Below are positions 1-9,137 of a stretch of 64,000 bases of DNA, piece after piece. The position numbers were made by a program, and so were the translations under genes. Origin of the DNA: Noviherbaspirillum_A sp047237965 (GTDB lineage: Bacteria > Pseudomonadota > Gammaproteobacteria > Burkholderiales > Burkholderiaceae_D); the NCBI RefSeq assembly GCF_047237965.1, contig NZ_JBDFLX010000001.1, positions 682,001-746,000 of the forward strand, read 5' to 3'. Numbering within the stretch: position 1 is the stretch's first letter; every line of letters begins with the position of its first letter. The notes beneath the pieces were generated by a model. That model did not search any database. It was not told where the DNA came from and saw nothing but the letters and a program-made list of their open reading frames with translations.

Positions 1-44
1 GCGCTCAACGGGACTTAAAAGCAACGGCAACTTCAAAAGCCACT
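1..44. repeat. End of a dispersed intergenic repeat
   Basis: The first 40 or so bases (GCGCTCAACGGGACTT onward) match the reverse complement of about 60860-60901 with only about two differences. They also resemble 61479-61520. They are therefore the edge of another copy of the palindromic element described at 60785-61546, cut by the window boundary. The rest of this copy must lie upstream. Confidence 0.75.
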
Positions 45-140
45 GCAACTGCAACTGCAACTGCAACTGCAACTGCAACTGCAACTGCAACTGCAACTGC
101 AACTGCAACTGCAACTGCAACTGCAACTGCAACTGCAACT
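45..140. repeat. Hexanucleotide tandem array, 16 x GCAACT
   Basis: Sixteen uninterrupted copies of GCAACT, followed by degenerate units to about 172. Shorter, decayed forms of the same hexamer family (GCAACG, TGCAGT) sit at the tips of the repeat element near 60815-60870 and 61499-61546, so the array appears to be an expansion within that element. A perfect array of this length is expected to be prone to slippage. The rest of 141-311 holds no gene I can support. Confidence 0.9.
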
Positions 141-264
141 GTCGCTGCGCGTGCTTTAGCTGCAACTGCAACCACGATCCGACATCGCCATGTCGACCGC
201 AATCCACTATCGCTGAAATGCACCTCGGGGGATATTTCATCCTACGCCGATGCCAGAGCCTAAA

Positions 265-294
265 AGGAATGGCCGGCTTGCGCCGGCCATTCCT
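265..294 (-). terminator. Rho-independent terminator of the ugd-epimerase operon
   Basis: A perfect 13-bp stem (AGGAATGGCCGGC with its complement) around a 4-nt loop. On the minus strand it is followed by TTTTA. It lies 17 nt past the epimerase stop codon. Confidence 0.85.
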
Positions 295-311
295 GTGCTT
301 GCTTTCCTGTG

Positions 312-1313
312 TTAGCGCGGCGCGTTGTGCTTGGCCATCGCCCAATCTTCATACCAGCGATAAAACTCCGCCAGCCCCTGCGCCAGCGACGTGGCCGGCG
401 CGAAGCCAACCCAGTCCCTCAGCCTGTCGGTATCGGCATAGGTCGCCGGCACATCGCCCGGCTGCATCGGCTGAAAATCAATCACCGCCTTGCGCCCCAG
501 GGCCTGTTCCAGCGTGGCGATGAAATCCATCACCCGCACCGGCTGATGATTGCCGATATTGAACACCGCATGCGCCGGACGCCCGTTCGCGGCCGGCGTC
601 GGCTTGAACAGCAGCCGCACCACGCCCTCGACGATGTCGTCGATATAGGTGAAATCGCGTTCCAGCTCACCCTTGGCAAAGACCGGTATCGGCTCGCCAT
701 TGACGATCTTGCGGGTGAAGCTGAAATAGGCCATGTCGGGCCGGCCCCATGGTCCATACACCGTGAAGAAGCGCAGGCCGGTCAGGGGCAAGTCGTACAG
801 ATGGCTGTAGGAATAGGCCATCAGCTCGTTGGATTTCTTGGTGGCGGCATACAGCGACACCGGGGCGTCGGTCTGGTCGGACTCGGCGAACGGCACCTTG
901 GTGTTGGCGCCATAGACGCTGCTGCTGCTGGCATACACCATGTGCGCCGTGCGGTGGCGGCGGCAGGCTTCCAGCATGTTGGCAAACCCGACCAGGTTGG
1001 ACTGGATATAGGCGGCAGGGTTTTCCAGCGAATAGCGCACGCCGGCCTGGGCCGCCAGATGCACTACATGCGTGGGTTGCACCGACTCGAACAGGGCGGC
1101 CACCTGCTGGCCATCCGACAATTCCAAGCGCTGGCAGGCGATGCCGCGCGGCGCCAGCAGCGCCGCGACGCGGTCGTGCTTGAGCTGCGGGTCGTAGTAG
1201 TCGTTGAAGTTGTCGCAGCCGACCACGCGGTGCCCCATGTCGGCCAGGCGCGCGGCGACGAAGCTGCCGACAAAGCCGGCAGCGCCCGTCACGAGGATGG
1301 TGTGCTGCGTCAT
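312..1313 (-). CDS. NAD-dependent epimerase, UDP-glucuronate 4-epimerase type
   Basis: A 333-residue short-chain dehydrogenase/reductase of the extended class. The Rossmann motif GAAGFVG is at residues 10-16 and the catalytic Tyr155-x3-Lys159 (SLYAATKK) follows a Ser-rich segment near 129-132. The whole sequence resembles UDP-glucuronate 4-epimerases (CapI/LspL type), which interconvert UDP-GlcA and UDP-GalA in the cytoplasm. It starts inside the stop of the upstream UDP-glucose dehydrogenase gene (4-bp ATGA overlap), so the pair is translationally coupled and would run UDP-Glc to UDP-GlcA to UDP-GalA. Substrate is inferred from similarity and context; another nucleotide-sugar epimerase is possible. 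Confidence 0.9.
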   Translation of the reverse strand: MTQHTILVTGAAGFVGSFVAARLADMGHRVVGCDNFNDYYDPQLKHDRVAALLAPRGIACQRLELSDGQQVAALFESVQPTHVVHLAAQAGVRYSLENPAAYIQSNLVGFANMLEACRRHRTAHMVYASSSSVYGANTKVPFAESDQTDAPVSLYAATKKSNELMAYSYSHLYDLPLTGLRFFTVYGPWGRPDMAYFSFTRKIVNGEPIPVFAKGELERDFTYIDDIVEGVVRLLFKPTPAANGRPAHAVFNIGNHQPVRVMDFIATLEQALGRKAVIDFQPMQPGDVPATYADTDRLRDWVGFAPATSLAQGLAEFYRWYEDWAMAKHNAPR

Positions 1314-2677
1314 CGCGCGTCGGCCTGGCCGCGCCGGCCGATGCCGTAATAGGCCAGCCCGGCGTCGGCCACCGTGGCCGGGTCGTACAGATTACGGCCA
1401 TCGAAGATGGCGCGGCCGGCGAGCGTCTGGGCCAGGCGCTCGAAGTCGGGCGAACGGAACTCCTTCCATTCGGTGACCAGGGCCAATGCGTCGCAGCCTT
1501 CGACTGCTTCCCATGCATTGCCGCACAGGGTGATCTGGCCGCCGAACGCTTCTTCGCCATGTTCCTGCAACAGCAGGCGCCGCGCTTCCGAGGATGCTAC
1601 CGGGTCGTAGGCGCGCACCTTGCAGCCGGCTTCCAGCAGTTTCCTGATCAGCACCAGGCTGGGCGCTTCGCGCATGTCGTCGGTGTTGGGCTTGAACGAC
1701 AGGCCCCATAGCGCCAGGGTCTTGCCGCGCAATTCCTGGAAACTGCCGAAATGGCGGACGATCTTGTCGAACATGATCGCCTTCTGTTCTTCATTGACCG
1801 TCTCGATGGCGTTGAGCAGATGCAGCCGGCGGCCATGGTCCACCGAGGTCTTGAGCAGTGCCTTGACGTCTTTCGGGAAGCAGGAGCCGCCATAGCCCAT
1901 GCCGGCGTAGAGAAAATGCGGCCCGATGCGCGGGTCCGAGCCGATGCCCATGCGCACGGCCTCGATGTCGGCGCCCAGCAGCTCGGCCAGGTTGGCCAGT
2001 TCATTCATGAAGCTGATGCGGGTGGCCAGCATTGCATTGGCCGCGTACTTGGTCAGTTCGGCGCTGCGTACATCCATGAGGATCAGCTTGTCGTGATTGC
2101 GGCTGAATGGCGCATAGAGCTTGCGCATGATGCTGGTCGACTGCGGATCGTCGCTGCCGACCACGATGCGGTCCGGCCGCATGAAGTCGTCGATCGCCGC
2201 GCCTTCCTTGAGGAATTCCGGATTGCTGACCACGGTGTAGTCGATCGTCACGTCGCGCTTGGCCAGTTCCTCGGCGATCGCGGCGCGCACCTGGTCGGCG
2301 GTGCCCACCGGCACGGTCGACTTGTCGACCACCACGATCGGGCGCGTCATGCGCTGGCCGATGCTGCGCGCGGCCGACAGGATATGGCGCAGGTCGGCGC
2401 TGCCGTCTTCGTCGGGCGGCGTGCCGACCGCAATGAAGATTACCTCGGCATGCGCAACCGCGCGGTCGTAGTCGGTGGTAAACAGAATCCGGTCAGCCGC
2501 CGCGTTGCTGGCGACCAGCTTGTCCAGGCCCGGTTCATGGATCGGGATCTGGCCCGCGTTGAGCATGTCGATTTTCCTGGCGTCGACGTCAAGGCAAAGG
2601 ACCGTGTTGCCGACATCGGCAAAACAGGCGCCGGAAACCAGGCCAACGTAGCCGGTGCCGATAATGGTAATTTTCAT
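1310..2677 (-). CDS. ugd: UDP-glucose 6-dehydrogenase
   Basis: A 455-residue enzyme oxidising UDP-glucose to UDP-glucuronate with two NAD+. The N-terminal GTGYVG nucleotide-binding motif is at residues 7-12. The catalytic Cys266 lies in GGSCFPKDV. Central and C-terminal UDP-binding domains are complete and the length is normal for the family. It is first in a two-gene operon with the epimerase. Its product feeds exopolysaccharide synthesis by the glycosyltransferases divergently encoded from 3090. No strong ribosome binding site is visible before the ATG, but the N-terminus aligns with the family from the first residue. Confidence 0.97.
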   Translation of the reverse strand: MKITIIGTGYVGLVSGACFADVGNTVLCLDVDARKIDMLNAGQIPIHEPGLDKLVASNAAADRILFTTDYDRAVAHAEVIFIAVGTPPDEDGSADLRHILSAARSIGQRMTRPIVVVDKSTVPVGTADQVRAAIAEELAKRDVTIDYTVVSNPEFLKEGAAIDDFMRPDRIVVGSDDPQSTSIMRKLYAPFSRNHDKLILMDVRSAELTKYAANAMLATRISFMNELANLAELLGADIEAVRMGIGSDPRIGPHFLYAGMGYGGSCFPKDVKALLKTSVDHGRRLHLLNAIETVNEEQKAIMFDKIVRHFGSFQELRGKTLALWGLSFKPNTDDMREAPSLVLIRKLLEAGCKVRAYDPVASSEARRLLLQEHGEEAFGGQITLCGNAWEAVEGCDALALVTEWKEFRSPDFERLAQTLAGRAIFDGRNLYDPATVADAGLAYYGIGRRGQADAR

Positions 2678-3089
2678 AAGCGGATTCAGTGTTAAGAGTC
2701 GAAAACGGATGCCAGTGCGGCTCGGCCTGGCACAAGGTCAGCAGTATAGCGGCGGCGTCAGGCAGTCCGAGCCTAATAACGCCGGGCTGAATCAGCATCA
2801 ATATTCTTGCCGCGCCGGGTGCTGCTTTCCGGGCCGGGCAAGAACATCGAAGCAAATTGCACTGCGTTAGATATTGCTCAATGTAAATGTTATCAAGAAT
2901 GAATTATCATTCAACTGTGCCGGTTTTCCAATTGATTTAGCGCAATAAACGGTGCGTCGCCGCAAAACTGCTTTACTATGCGCCGGCTCATTGCGGACTA
3001 TGGTCAATCAGGCATGATGCTGCGTTTTTCTTACATGCACGCGCGGCCGAAGGCTACAACACAAGGTAGCACCGCTTTCAGACAGGACA
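2678..3089. other. Divergent intergenic region between ugd and the EPS glycosyltransferase operon
   Basis: A region of 412 nt with no convincing gene. It is more AT-rich between about 2860 and 2970. It should hold the promoters for both directions. The clearest sequence is a sigma-54-like element at 2728-2743, listed separately. Confidence 0.6.
2728..2743 (+). promoter_or_regulatory. Possible sigma-54 (-24/-12) promoter
   Basis: TGGCACAAGGTCAGCA has a perfect TGGCAC -24 half, the required 10-nt gap between GG and GC, and GCA at -12. The two bases before GC are CA instead of TT. It points toward the glycosyltransferase operon but would give a leader of over 300 nt. A sigma-54 activator (PrsR) is encoded in this window. 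Confidence 0.35.
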
Positions 3090-4268
3090 ATGAAACTACT
3101 TACGTTCAGCACCTTGTTTCCCAACCAGCAAAGGCCCAACCACGGCATTTTCGTGGAGACACGCCTGCGTTACCTGGTGGCCAGCCGCCAGGTACAGTCG
3201 CGCGTGGTCGCCCCGGTGCCCTGGTTTCCCTTTACCCATCCGCGCTTCGGCCTGTATGCCAGCTATGCGCAGGTGCCGCGCAGCGAGCAGCGCTTCGGCC
3301 TGGACGTGAGCCATCCGCGTTATCCGGTGATTCCGAAGATGGGCATGAGCGCCGCGCCGGTTCTGCTGGCCAATTCGCTGAAGTCCTCGCTGGGCCGCAT
3401 CATCGACGAAGGCTATGACTTCGACCTGATCGACGCGCATTACTTCTACCCGGACGGCGTGGCCGCCGTGATGCTGGGGCGATATTTCAACAAGCCCGTG
3501 GTCATCACGGCGCGCGGCACCGATATCAACCTGGTGCCGCAATACCGGCTGCCGCGGCGGATGATACGCTGGGCAGCCGAGCAGGCGGCCGGCATGATCA
3601 CCGTCTGCAATGCGTTGAAGGACGAGATGGTGGCGCTGGGCATCGACGGCAGCCGCATCACGCCCCTGCGCAATGGCGTCAACCTCGACCTGTTCCAGCC
3701 GGGCGACCGCGCCGCGCTGCGGGCCGAGCTTGGGATGGAAGGCTTTACATTGATGTCGGTTGGCCACCTCGAACCCCGCAAGGGCCATGAACTGGTGATC
3801 CAGGCCATGCCGGCGCTGCCCGATGTGCATCTCAATATTGCCGGCAGCGGGCCGGACCGCAAGAAGCTCGAGGAACTGGCCCAGGCGCTGAAGGTGCAGG
3901 ACAGGGTGCGCTTCCTTGGCCCCTTGCCGCAAACCGAGCTCAAGCGCTGGTATGGCGGCGCCGATGCGCTGGTGCTGGCCTCCAGCCGGGAAGGCTGGGC
4001 CAATGTGCTGCTGGAATCGATGGCGTGCGGCACGCCGGTGGTGGCGAGCAATGTCTGGGGCACGCCGGAAGTGGTGGCGTCGCCGGAGGCAGGGGTATTG
4101 ATGCGGGAACGCACGCCGCATGGCGTGGCCGAGGCGGTGACGGCGCTGCGCGCTGCTTATCCGTCGCACGAGGCGACCAGGCGGTATGCCGAGCGATTCA
4201 GCTGGGATGACACCACGCAGGGGCAGATCGCGCTATTTCAAAGGATTGCTGCACAGGGCAGGGCATGA
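3090..4268 (+). CDS. GT4 glycosyltransferase
   Basis: A 392-residue GT-B fold glycosyltransferase. The N-terminal acceptor domain begins MKLLTFSTLFPN and contains a GIFVETR segment. The C-terminal Glyco_transf_1 domain (from about residue 200) has the donor-site region SSREGWANVLLESMACGTP, with the E-x7-E retaining-GT4 signature. It is a soluble cytoplasmic enzyme that probably adds one sugar to a lipid-linked repeat unit; donor and acceptor cannot be read from sequence. It is first in an operon with overlapping genes that includes an exosortase-A-type ligase, so a role in that exopolysaccharide is likely. Confidence 0.9.
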   Translation: MKLLTFSTLFPNQQRPNHGIFVETRLRYLVASRQVQSRVVAPVPWFPFTHPRFGLYASYAQVPRSEQRFGLDVSHPRYPVIPKMGMSAAPVLLANSLKSSLGRIIDEGYDFDLIDAHYFYPDGVAAVMLGRYFNKPVVITARGTDINLVPQYRLPRRMIRWAAEQAAGMITVCNALKDEMVALGIDGSRITPLRNGVNLDLFQPGDRAALRAELGMEGFTLMSVGHLEPRKGHELVIQAMPALPDVHLNIAGSGPDRKKLEELAQALKVQDRVRFLGPLPQTELKRWYGGADALVLASSREGWANVLLESMACGTPVVASNVWGTPEVVASPEAGVLMRERTPHGVAEAVTALRAAYPSHEATRRYAERFSWDDTTQGQIALFQRIAAQGRA

Positions 4269-5422
4269 AAATACTGTATCACCACCGAACCCGTTCCAAG
4301 GACGGGCAATACGTTCATATTGAAGAGATGATCCGCGCGCTGCGCCAGCTCGGCCATGAAGTCATCGTGGTCGCGCCGCCGAGCGCCGAAACCGAGGACT
4401 TCGGCTCCGATGCCGGCATGGTCGCGTGGCTCAAGCGCAGCATCCCGCAGTGGATGTATGAACTGATGGAGCTTTCCTACAGCCTGGTTGCCTACCGCCG
4501 CCTGGTCAGGGCAGTGCGCGAGCATCAGCCGGATTGCCTGTATGAGCGCTACAACCTGTTCCTGCCTGCCGGCATCTGGCTCAAGCGCAAGTTCGGGCTG
4601 CCGATGCTGCTCGAAGTGAACGCGCCGATCTTCGAGGAACGCACCCGTTACGACGGCCTGGCCCTGAAGAAGCTGGCGCGCTGGTCGCAGGCCTATACCT
4701 GGCAGGCGGCCGACTATGTGCTGCCGGTGACCCAGGTGCTGGGCGACATCGTTGCTTCCTACGGCGTGCCGCGTGAACGGATCGTGGTGATTCCCAACGG
4801 GATCAATGCCAGCCAGTTCAGCGCAGCGCCCGAGACCCGTGCCGCCAAGGCGGCGCTCGGCCTGGACGGCAATATCGTGCTTGGGTTCACCGGTTTCGTG
4901 CGCGACTGGCACGGCCTGGACAAGGTGATCACGATGATCGCCGACGATCCGCCCGAGTCCAGCCGTCATTTGCTGGTGGTGGGCGACGGACCGGCACGAG
5001 CGGCCCTGGAAGCGCAGGCCACCGCGCTCAACATCCGGCATCGCGTCAGTTTCACTGGGGTGATCGGGCGCGATGAGGTCGCGCGCTATGTCGCCGCCTT
5101 CGATATCGCCCTGCAGCCGGCAGTGGTGGAATATGCGTCGCCGTTGAAGCTGTTTGAATACCTGGCCCTCGGCAAGGCGATTATTGGCCCTGCGCAACCA
5201 AACCTGATGGAAATCCTCACCGACGGTCAGAATGCGGTATTGTTCGACCCGAAAGCGGCCGATGGCATGGCAGGTGCGATCGGCAAGCTCAGCGCCGACG
5301 TTGCCCTGCGCGAGCGCATGGGCGAGAACGCTCGCAAGACCATCAGTGAGAAGCGACTGACCTGGCGGGAAAACGCGATACGCGCCGTCGAACTGTTTAA
5401 AAGGATTCCGAAGCATGCGTGA
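4265..5422 (+). CDS. GT4 glycosyltransferase
   Basis: A 385-residue GT-B protein overlapping the previous gene by 4 bp. The N-terminus (MKILYHHRTRSKDGQYVH) and the body, with VIPNGINASQF at about residue 175 and donor-site region EYASPLKLFEYLALGKAII, place it in GT4. The E-x7-E motif is less canonical here (EYASPLKLFEY). Its N-terminus resembles glycosyltransferases seen next to exosortase-A loci, but I cannot name the subfamily with certainty. It probably acts on the same cytoplasmic lipid-linked glycan as its neighbour. Confidence 0.88.
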   Translation: MKILYHHRTRSKDGQYVHIEEMIRALRQLGHEVIVVAPPSAETEDFGSDAGMVAWLKRSIPQWMYELMELSYSLVAYRRLVRAVREHQPDCLYERYNLFLPAGIWLKRKFGLPMLLEVNAPIFEERTRYDGLALKKLARWSQAYTWQAADYVLPVTQVLGDIVASYGVPRERIVVIPNGINASQFSAAPETRAAKAALGLDGNIVLGFTGFVRDWHGLDKVITMIADDPPESSRHLLVVGDGPARAALEAQATALNIRHRVSFTGVIGRDEVARYVAAFDIALQPAVVEYASPLKLFEYLALGKAIIGPAQPNLMEILTDGQNAVLFDPKAADGMAGAIGKLSADVALRERMGENARKTISEKRLTWRENAIRAVELFKRIPKHA

Positions 5423-6740
5423 CATAGTCATATTCGGCATCATCTTCGGCCTCGTTCCCGTGATGTGGAAGCGGCCCGCGATCGGTGCCCTGGTGTTCAT
5501 GTGGATCAGCCTGATGAATCCGCACCGCCTCGCCTACGGCCCGGCGCATGATTTCCCGTTTGCGATGATGGTGGCCGCAGTCACGATCCTGGCCGTGCTG
5601 TTTTCAAAGGAGCCGCGCCAGTATCCGGTCACGATGCCGACCGTGCTGCTGGTGGTATTCATGATATGGGCCACGGTCACGACCCTGTTTGCGATTTCGC
5701 CTCCCGCCCTGGTCAACGCGGAATGGAGCCGCGTGATCAAGACCTTCGTGATGGTGGTCGTCACTATCATGGTGGTGCAGAAGGAAGACGACCTGAAGAA
5801 GATGATCTGGATCCTGGCGCTGTCGCTGGCGATCTTTGGCGCCAAGGGCGGCCTGTTCACGCTGGCGACAGGCGGCTCGTATCGCGTGCTCGGGCCGAGC
5901 GGCAGCTATATCGCCGAGAACAATTCCCTGGCGCTGGCCTTGGTGATGGCCGCGCCCATGGTCTGGTACCTGCGGCTGCAGGCGCAACGGCGCTGGCTGC
6001 GCCACAGCCTGGAGGCGCTGACGGCCCTGACCATGGTGGCGGCCGCCGGCTCCTACTCGCGTGGCGCCTTGCTGGCCGGCGCCGCAATGATGGGCTTTCT
6101 GTGGCTCAAGAGTCGTAACAAGGTCAGCACCGGCCTGGTGCTGCTGCTGATGATCCCGCTAGTGTTTCTGGCCATGCCAGAGCAGTGGCACGAGCGCATG
6201 TCGTCGATTGGCGAATACAAGACCGACGGCTCCGCGCTAGGCCGCATCAATGCCTGGTATTTCGCGATGGAAGTGGCGAAGAACCATGTGCTGGGCGGTG
6301 GCTTCATGGTGTTCAATCCCGCAATGTTCCGGGTGTATGCACCGGACCCAACCGATTTCCATGCGGCTCACAGCATCTATTTCCAGGTGCTGGGCGAGCA
6401 TGGCTATATTGGCCTGGCGATCTTCGTCGGCCTGTTGGCCTCGACCTGGCACATGGCGTACCGCATCATGAAGAAGATCCGCATGCACCCCGAACTCAAG
6501 TGGGCTGCCGACTTCGCCGCGATGTCACAGGTCAGCATGATTGGTTACATGGTGGGTGGCGCCTTCCTGTCGCTGGCTTATTACGATTACTTTTATTACG
6601 TGATGGCGGCGCTGGTCGTTACCCAGCGCATCGTCAACAGGCAGCTTGCGCCTGCCGTACCCAAGAATGTGCTTGGCCAGGACATGGAACTGCAGCCGCG
6701 GGCGGCGCTGAAAGCGGGAAGGACTCATGCCGGTGCCTGA
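5415..6740 (+). CDS. O-antigen ligase-like membrane protein, exosortase A-associated type
   Basis: A 441-residue polytopic inner-membrane protein with roughly ten hydrophobic segments and the Wzy_C/O-antigen-ligase loop around residues 265-325 (GRINAWYFAMEV to HAAHSIYFQVLGEHG). It matches the pattern of the putative O-glycosylation ligase family reported with exosortase A. Members are expected to transfer or polymerise undecaprenyl-linked glycan on the periplasmic side. It overlaps the upstream GT by 8 bp and the downstream fusion gene by 14 bp. An AAAGGA ribosome site precedes the ATG. Ligase versus polymerase activity cannot be decided from sequence. Confidence 0.85.
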   Translation: MRDIVIFGIIFGLVPVMWKRPAIGALVFMWISLMNPHRLAYGPAHDFPFAMMVAAVTILAVLFSKEPRQYPVTMPTVLLVVFMIWATVTTLFAISPPALVNAEWSRVIKTFVMVVVTIMVVQKEDDLKKMIWILALSLAIFGAKGGLFTLATGGSYRVLGPSGSYIAENNSLALALVMAAPMVWYLRLQAQRRWLRHSLEALTALTMVAAAGSYSRGALLAGAAMMGFLWLKSRNKVSTGLVLLLMIPLVFLAMPEQWHERMSSIGEYKTDGSALGRINAWYFAMEVAKNHVLGGGFMVFNPAMFRVYAPDPTDFHAAHSIYFQVLGEHGYIGLAIFVGLLASTWHMAYRIMKKIRMHPELKWAADFAAMSQVSMIGYMVGGAFLSLAYYDYFYYVMAALVVTQRIVNRQLAPAVPKNVLGQDMELQPRAALKAGRTHAGA

Positions 6741-9045
6741 CATGCAGAATTCCTCGTTACCACTGACACTGACTCGCGGTGATGTGCCGCCGCAAAGCCG
6801 CGGGCTCGCGGCGCGCTTTTCCAACGGATTGTTTTCGCTGCTGTCGCCCCAGGGCCAGCATGCCCGGCTGACGATCCTTCTGTTTCACAAGCTGCCCCTG
6901 TTCGCCGACCCGCTGACGCCGAACGAGCCGGTCTTTGCGCAGTTCGAGCACATCCTCGACTACCTGAAGGAGCATGCCACTGTCCTGCCGCTGACCGACG
7001 CCGCCTCCGCGCTCGCGCGCGGAAAGCTGCCAAAGAAGGCGGTCGCCATCACCTTCGACGATGGCTACGACGAATGGCTCAGCACCGTCAGTCCGGCGCT
7101 GCGCGCGCGCAACATGCAGGCAACCTTCTTCGTCACTACCGAGCAGTTGGACGGGCCGGCGCTCTGGCATGAACGCATCATCGCGGCGGTGCGTGCGCTG
7201 CCCGACAGCGGTGCGCGCCTGCCGTATGGGTTCGCCGCCTATGCCGACCTGAAGCAGCCCGGCAACCGCATCAGGCTGATTTCCGAATTGCAGGAGCGGC
7301 TCAAATACGCGCCGCTGGCGGAGCGCCTGGGCGCCATAGAAATGATCGAGGCGCAGGTCGTGTCGCCGCTGGTGTGGCCCAAACCATTCAACCGCGATTC
7401 AGTGCGCCAGCTGCACAGCCAGGGATTCGAGATCGGCGGCCATACGGTCAGCCATCCGATCCTGAATGAATGCGGCGATCAGCAGGCCATGGAAGAAATC
7501 GGCGGCTGCAAGGACAGGCTGGAAGCCATCATCGGCGGTCCGGTGCACAGTTTTGCCTATCCAAACGGACGGCCGCTGAAGGACTATGACGGCAGGCACG
7601 TCGCCATGGTGCGGTCTTGCGGCTACAAGGCAGCGGTCGCCACCAGCGGCGGCGCCGCACGGCAAGGCTCCGACATCTACCAGCTGCCGCGCTTTACACC
7701 GTGGGGACTGACCAGGGAGCGCATGGCGCTGCAGCTGGCGCGCAACCTGATGACGCCCGAGCGCAAGGCGGTGGTGACCGTTCCCGTCGCCAGGGCCAGG
7801 CAGGAGAGCACGGCCCGGACGCCAGTGCGCTGCCTGATGGTGGCCAGTACATTCGCGCCATTGCATGGCGGCTCGGCCGTGGTCTACGAAAACCTCTGCA
7901 TGCACATGCCGCCGGGCAGCGTGCGGGTTCTGACCGCGCACACGAATTACCTCAATGGCCGAGAGATCGAAGGCTGGCGCGAACATGATGCCGCTGCCGT
8001 GTATCCTGTCGACCGCATCAAGCTGTTGCGGCCGATGATGCAGCCGCCGCCGGCCAATATCGCGGTGTCTCTGGCACGCTTCGCTTTCCAGGACATCCCG
8101 CTGTACGTCAACGTCCTGACCTCGGCAGTCAAGCTGGTCAGGCAGCATCAGATCAACGTGATCTGCATCGGCGAACTGGTGTCGGGCAGCTGGCTCGGGA
8201 TCGCGCTGAAGAAGATATTCGGCACCCGGCTCATCATCTACGTGCATGGCGAGGAGATCACCACCGCCACCGGCGGCCGGCTGCATGGCAACAAACGGCG
8301 CGAGTACCTCAATGCGGCCGACAAGGTGATTGCGGTCAGCGCCTTTACCTGCGACGCCCTGACCCAGCAGATGGGCCTGCGCGCCGAGCAGGTGTCGCTG
8401 GTGCCCAACGGCGTAGATACCGAACGCTTCACGCCGGGTGAACGCGATCCGGAACTTGTAAGCAAGCATGGACTCCAATCATGCAAGGTAGTGCTGACCC
8501 TGGGTCGTCTGGTCGCGCGCAAGGGTGCCGACATGGGCATACGCGCAATGGCCAAGGTGATCAGGCAGCGCTCCGATGTCCGCTACCTGATCGTTGGGGA
8601 AGGCGAACTCAGGCCCGAACTCGAACGTCTGATCGCCGAGGAGAACCTGGGTGAATACGTCACGCTGGTGGGCAAGGCATCCGAAGAAGATCTGGTCCGT
8701 TATTTCCGGCTTTGCGATCTCTTCCTGATGCCTAACCGCACGATGCCGGATGGCGACACCGAAGGCTTTGGCCTGGTCTTCCGTGAAGCCAATGCCTGCG
8801 GCAAGCCGGTCATTGGCGGCCGTGCCGGTGGCGTGGTGGAAGCCGTGGTCGACGGCCAGTCGGGCTTCCTCGTCAATGGCGAAAATCCGGACGAGATTGC
8901 CGGGCGGGTCCTGGCCTTGCTCAACGATGAAACCCTGGCGCGCTTTCTGGGCACACGCGGCATGGAGATTGCGCGGTGTAACAACACCGAGGCAGTGGCC
9001 AGGCAGTTTGTGCAGATCTCGGAACGCGTGCTTCGACAACGCTGA
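6727..9045 (+). CDS. Fusion of NodB-type polysaccharide deacetylase and GT4 glycosyltransferase
   Basis: A single 772-residue reading frame with two enzyme domains. Residues ~45-345 form a polysaccharide deacetylase: the metal-binding TFDDGYD is at about 108-114, HTVSH of GGHTVSHPILN at about 237-241, and AYPNGR near 277. Residues ~365-772 form a complete GT4: an N-terminal segment with GGSAVVYENLC, a VPNGVD loop near 560 and donor-site region EGFGLVFREANACGKP. No signal peptide is visible, so the deacetylase domain would be cytoplasmic unless exported unusually. Start is uncertain: ATG at 6742 is an alternative. The gene overlaps the ligase by 14 bp. Likely role: deacetylation and glycosyl transfer on one lipid-linked intermediate. 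Confidence 0.88.
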   Translation: MPVPDMQNSSLPLTLTRGDVPPQSRGLAARFSNGLFSLLSPQGQHARLTILLFHKLPLFADPLTPNEPVFAQFEHILDYLKEHATVLPLTDAASALARGKLPKKAVAITFDDGYDEWLSTVSPALRARNMQATFFVTTEQLDGPALWHERIIAAVRALPDSGARLPYGFAAYADLKQPGNRIRLISELQERLKYAPLAERLGAIEMIEAQVVSPLVWPKPFNRDSVRQLHSQGFEIGGHTVSHPILNECGDQQAMEEIGGCKDRLEAIIGGPVHSFAYPNGRPLKDYDGRHVAMVRSCGYKAAVATSGGAARQGSDIYQLPRFTPWGLTRERMALQLARNLMTPERKAVVTVPVARARQESTARTPVRCLMVASTFAPLHGGSAVVYENLCMHMPPGSVRVLTAHTNYLNGREIEGWREHDAAAVYPVDRIKLLRPMMQPPPANIAVSLARFAFQDIPLYVNVLTSAVKLVRQHQINVICIGELVSGSWLGIALKKIFGTRLIIYVHGEEITTATGGRLHGNKRREYLNAADKVIAVSAFTCDALTQQMGLRAEQVSLVPNGVDTERFTPGERDPELVSKHGLQSCKVVLTLGRLVARKGADMGIRAMAKVIRQRSDVRYLIVGEGELRPELERLIAEENLGEYVTLVGKASEEDLVRYFRLCDLFLMPNRTMPDGDTEGFGLVFREANACGKPVIGGRAGGVVEAVVDGQSGFLVNGENPDEIAGRVLALLNDETLARFLGTRGMEIARCNNTEAVARQFVQISERVLRQR

Positions 9046-9137
9046 CGCGTTACAGGGGGAGGGTATGGCGCAGGCAGGCTCGCTTCGCTTGCGCCCGGGT
9101 AGACGGCGCTTCTTATTTACAATACGAAAGATACGCC

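Noticed and set aside
1..140. CRISPR array
   Set aside because: The repeat is a contiguous hexamer without spacers. No cas genes or spaced repeats were seen anywhere in the window.
5..223. Minus-strand reading frame with a long Ala-Val repeat
   Set aside because: It is only the translation of the GCAACT array and has no ribosome site or conserved part.
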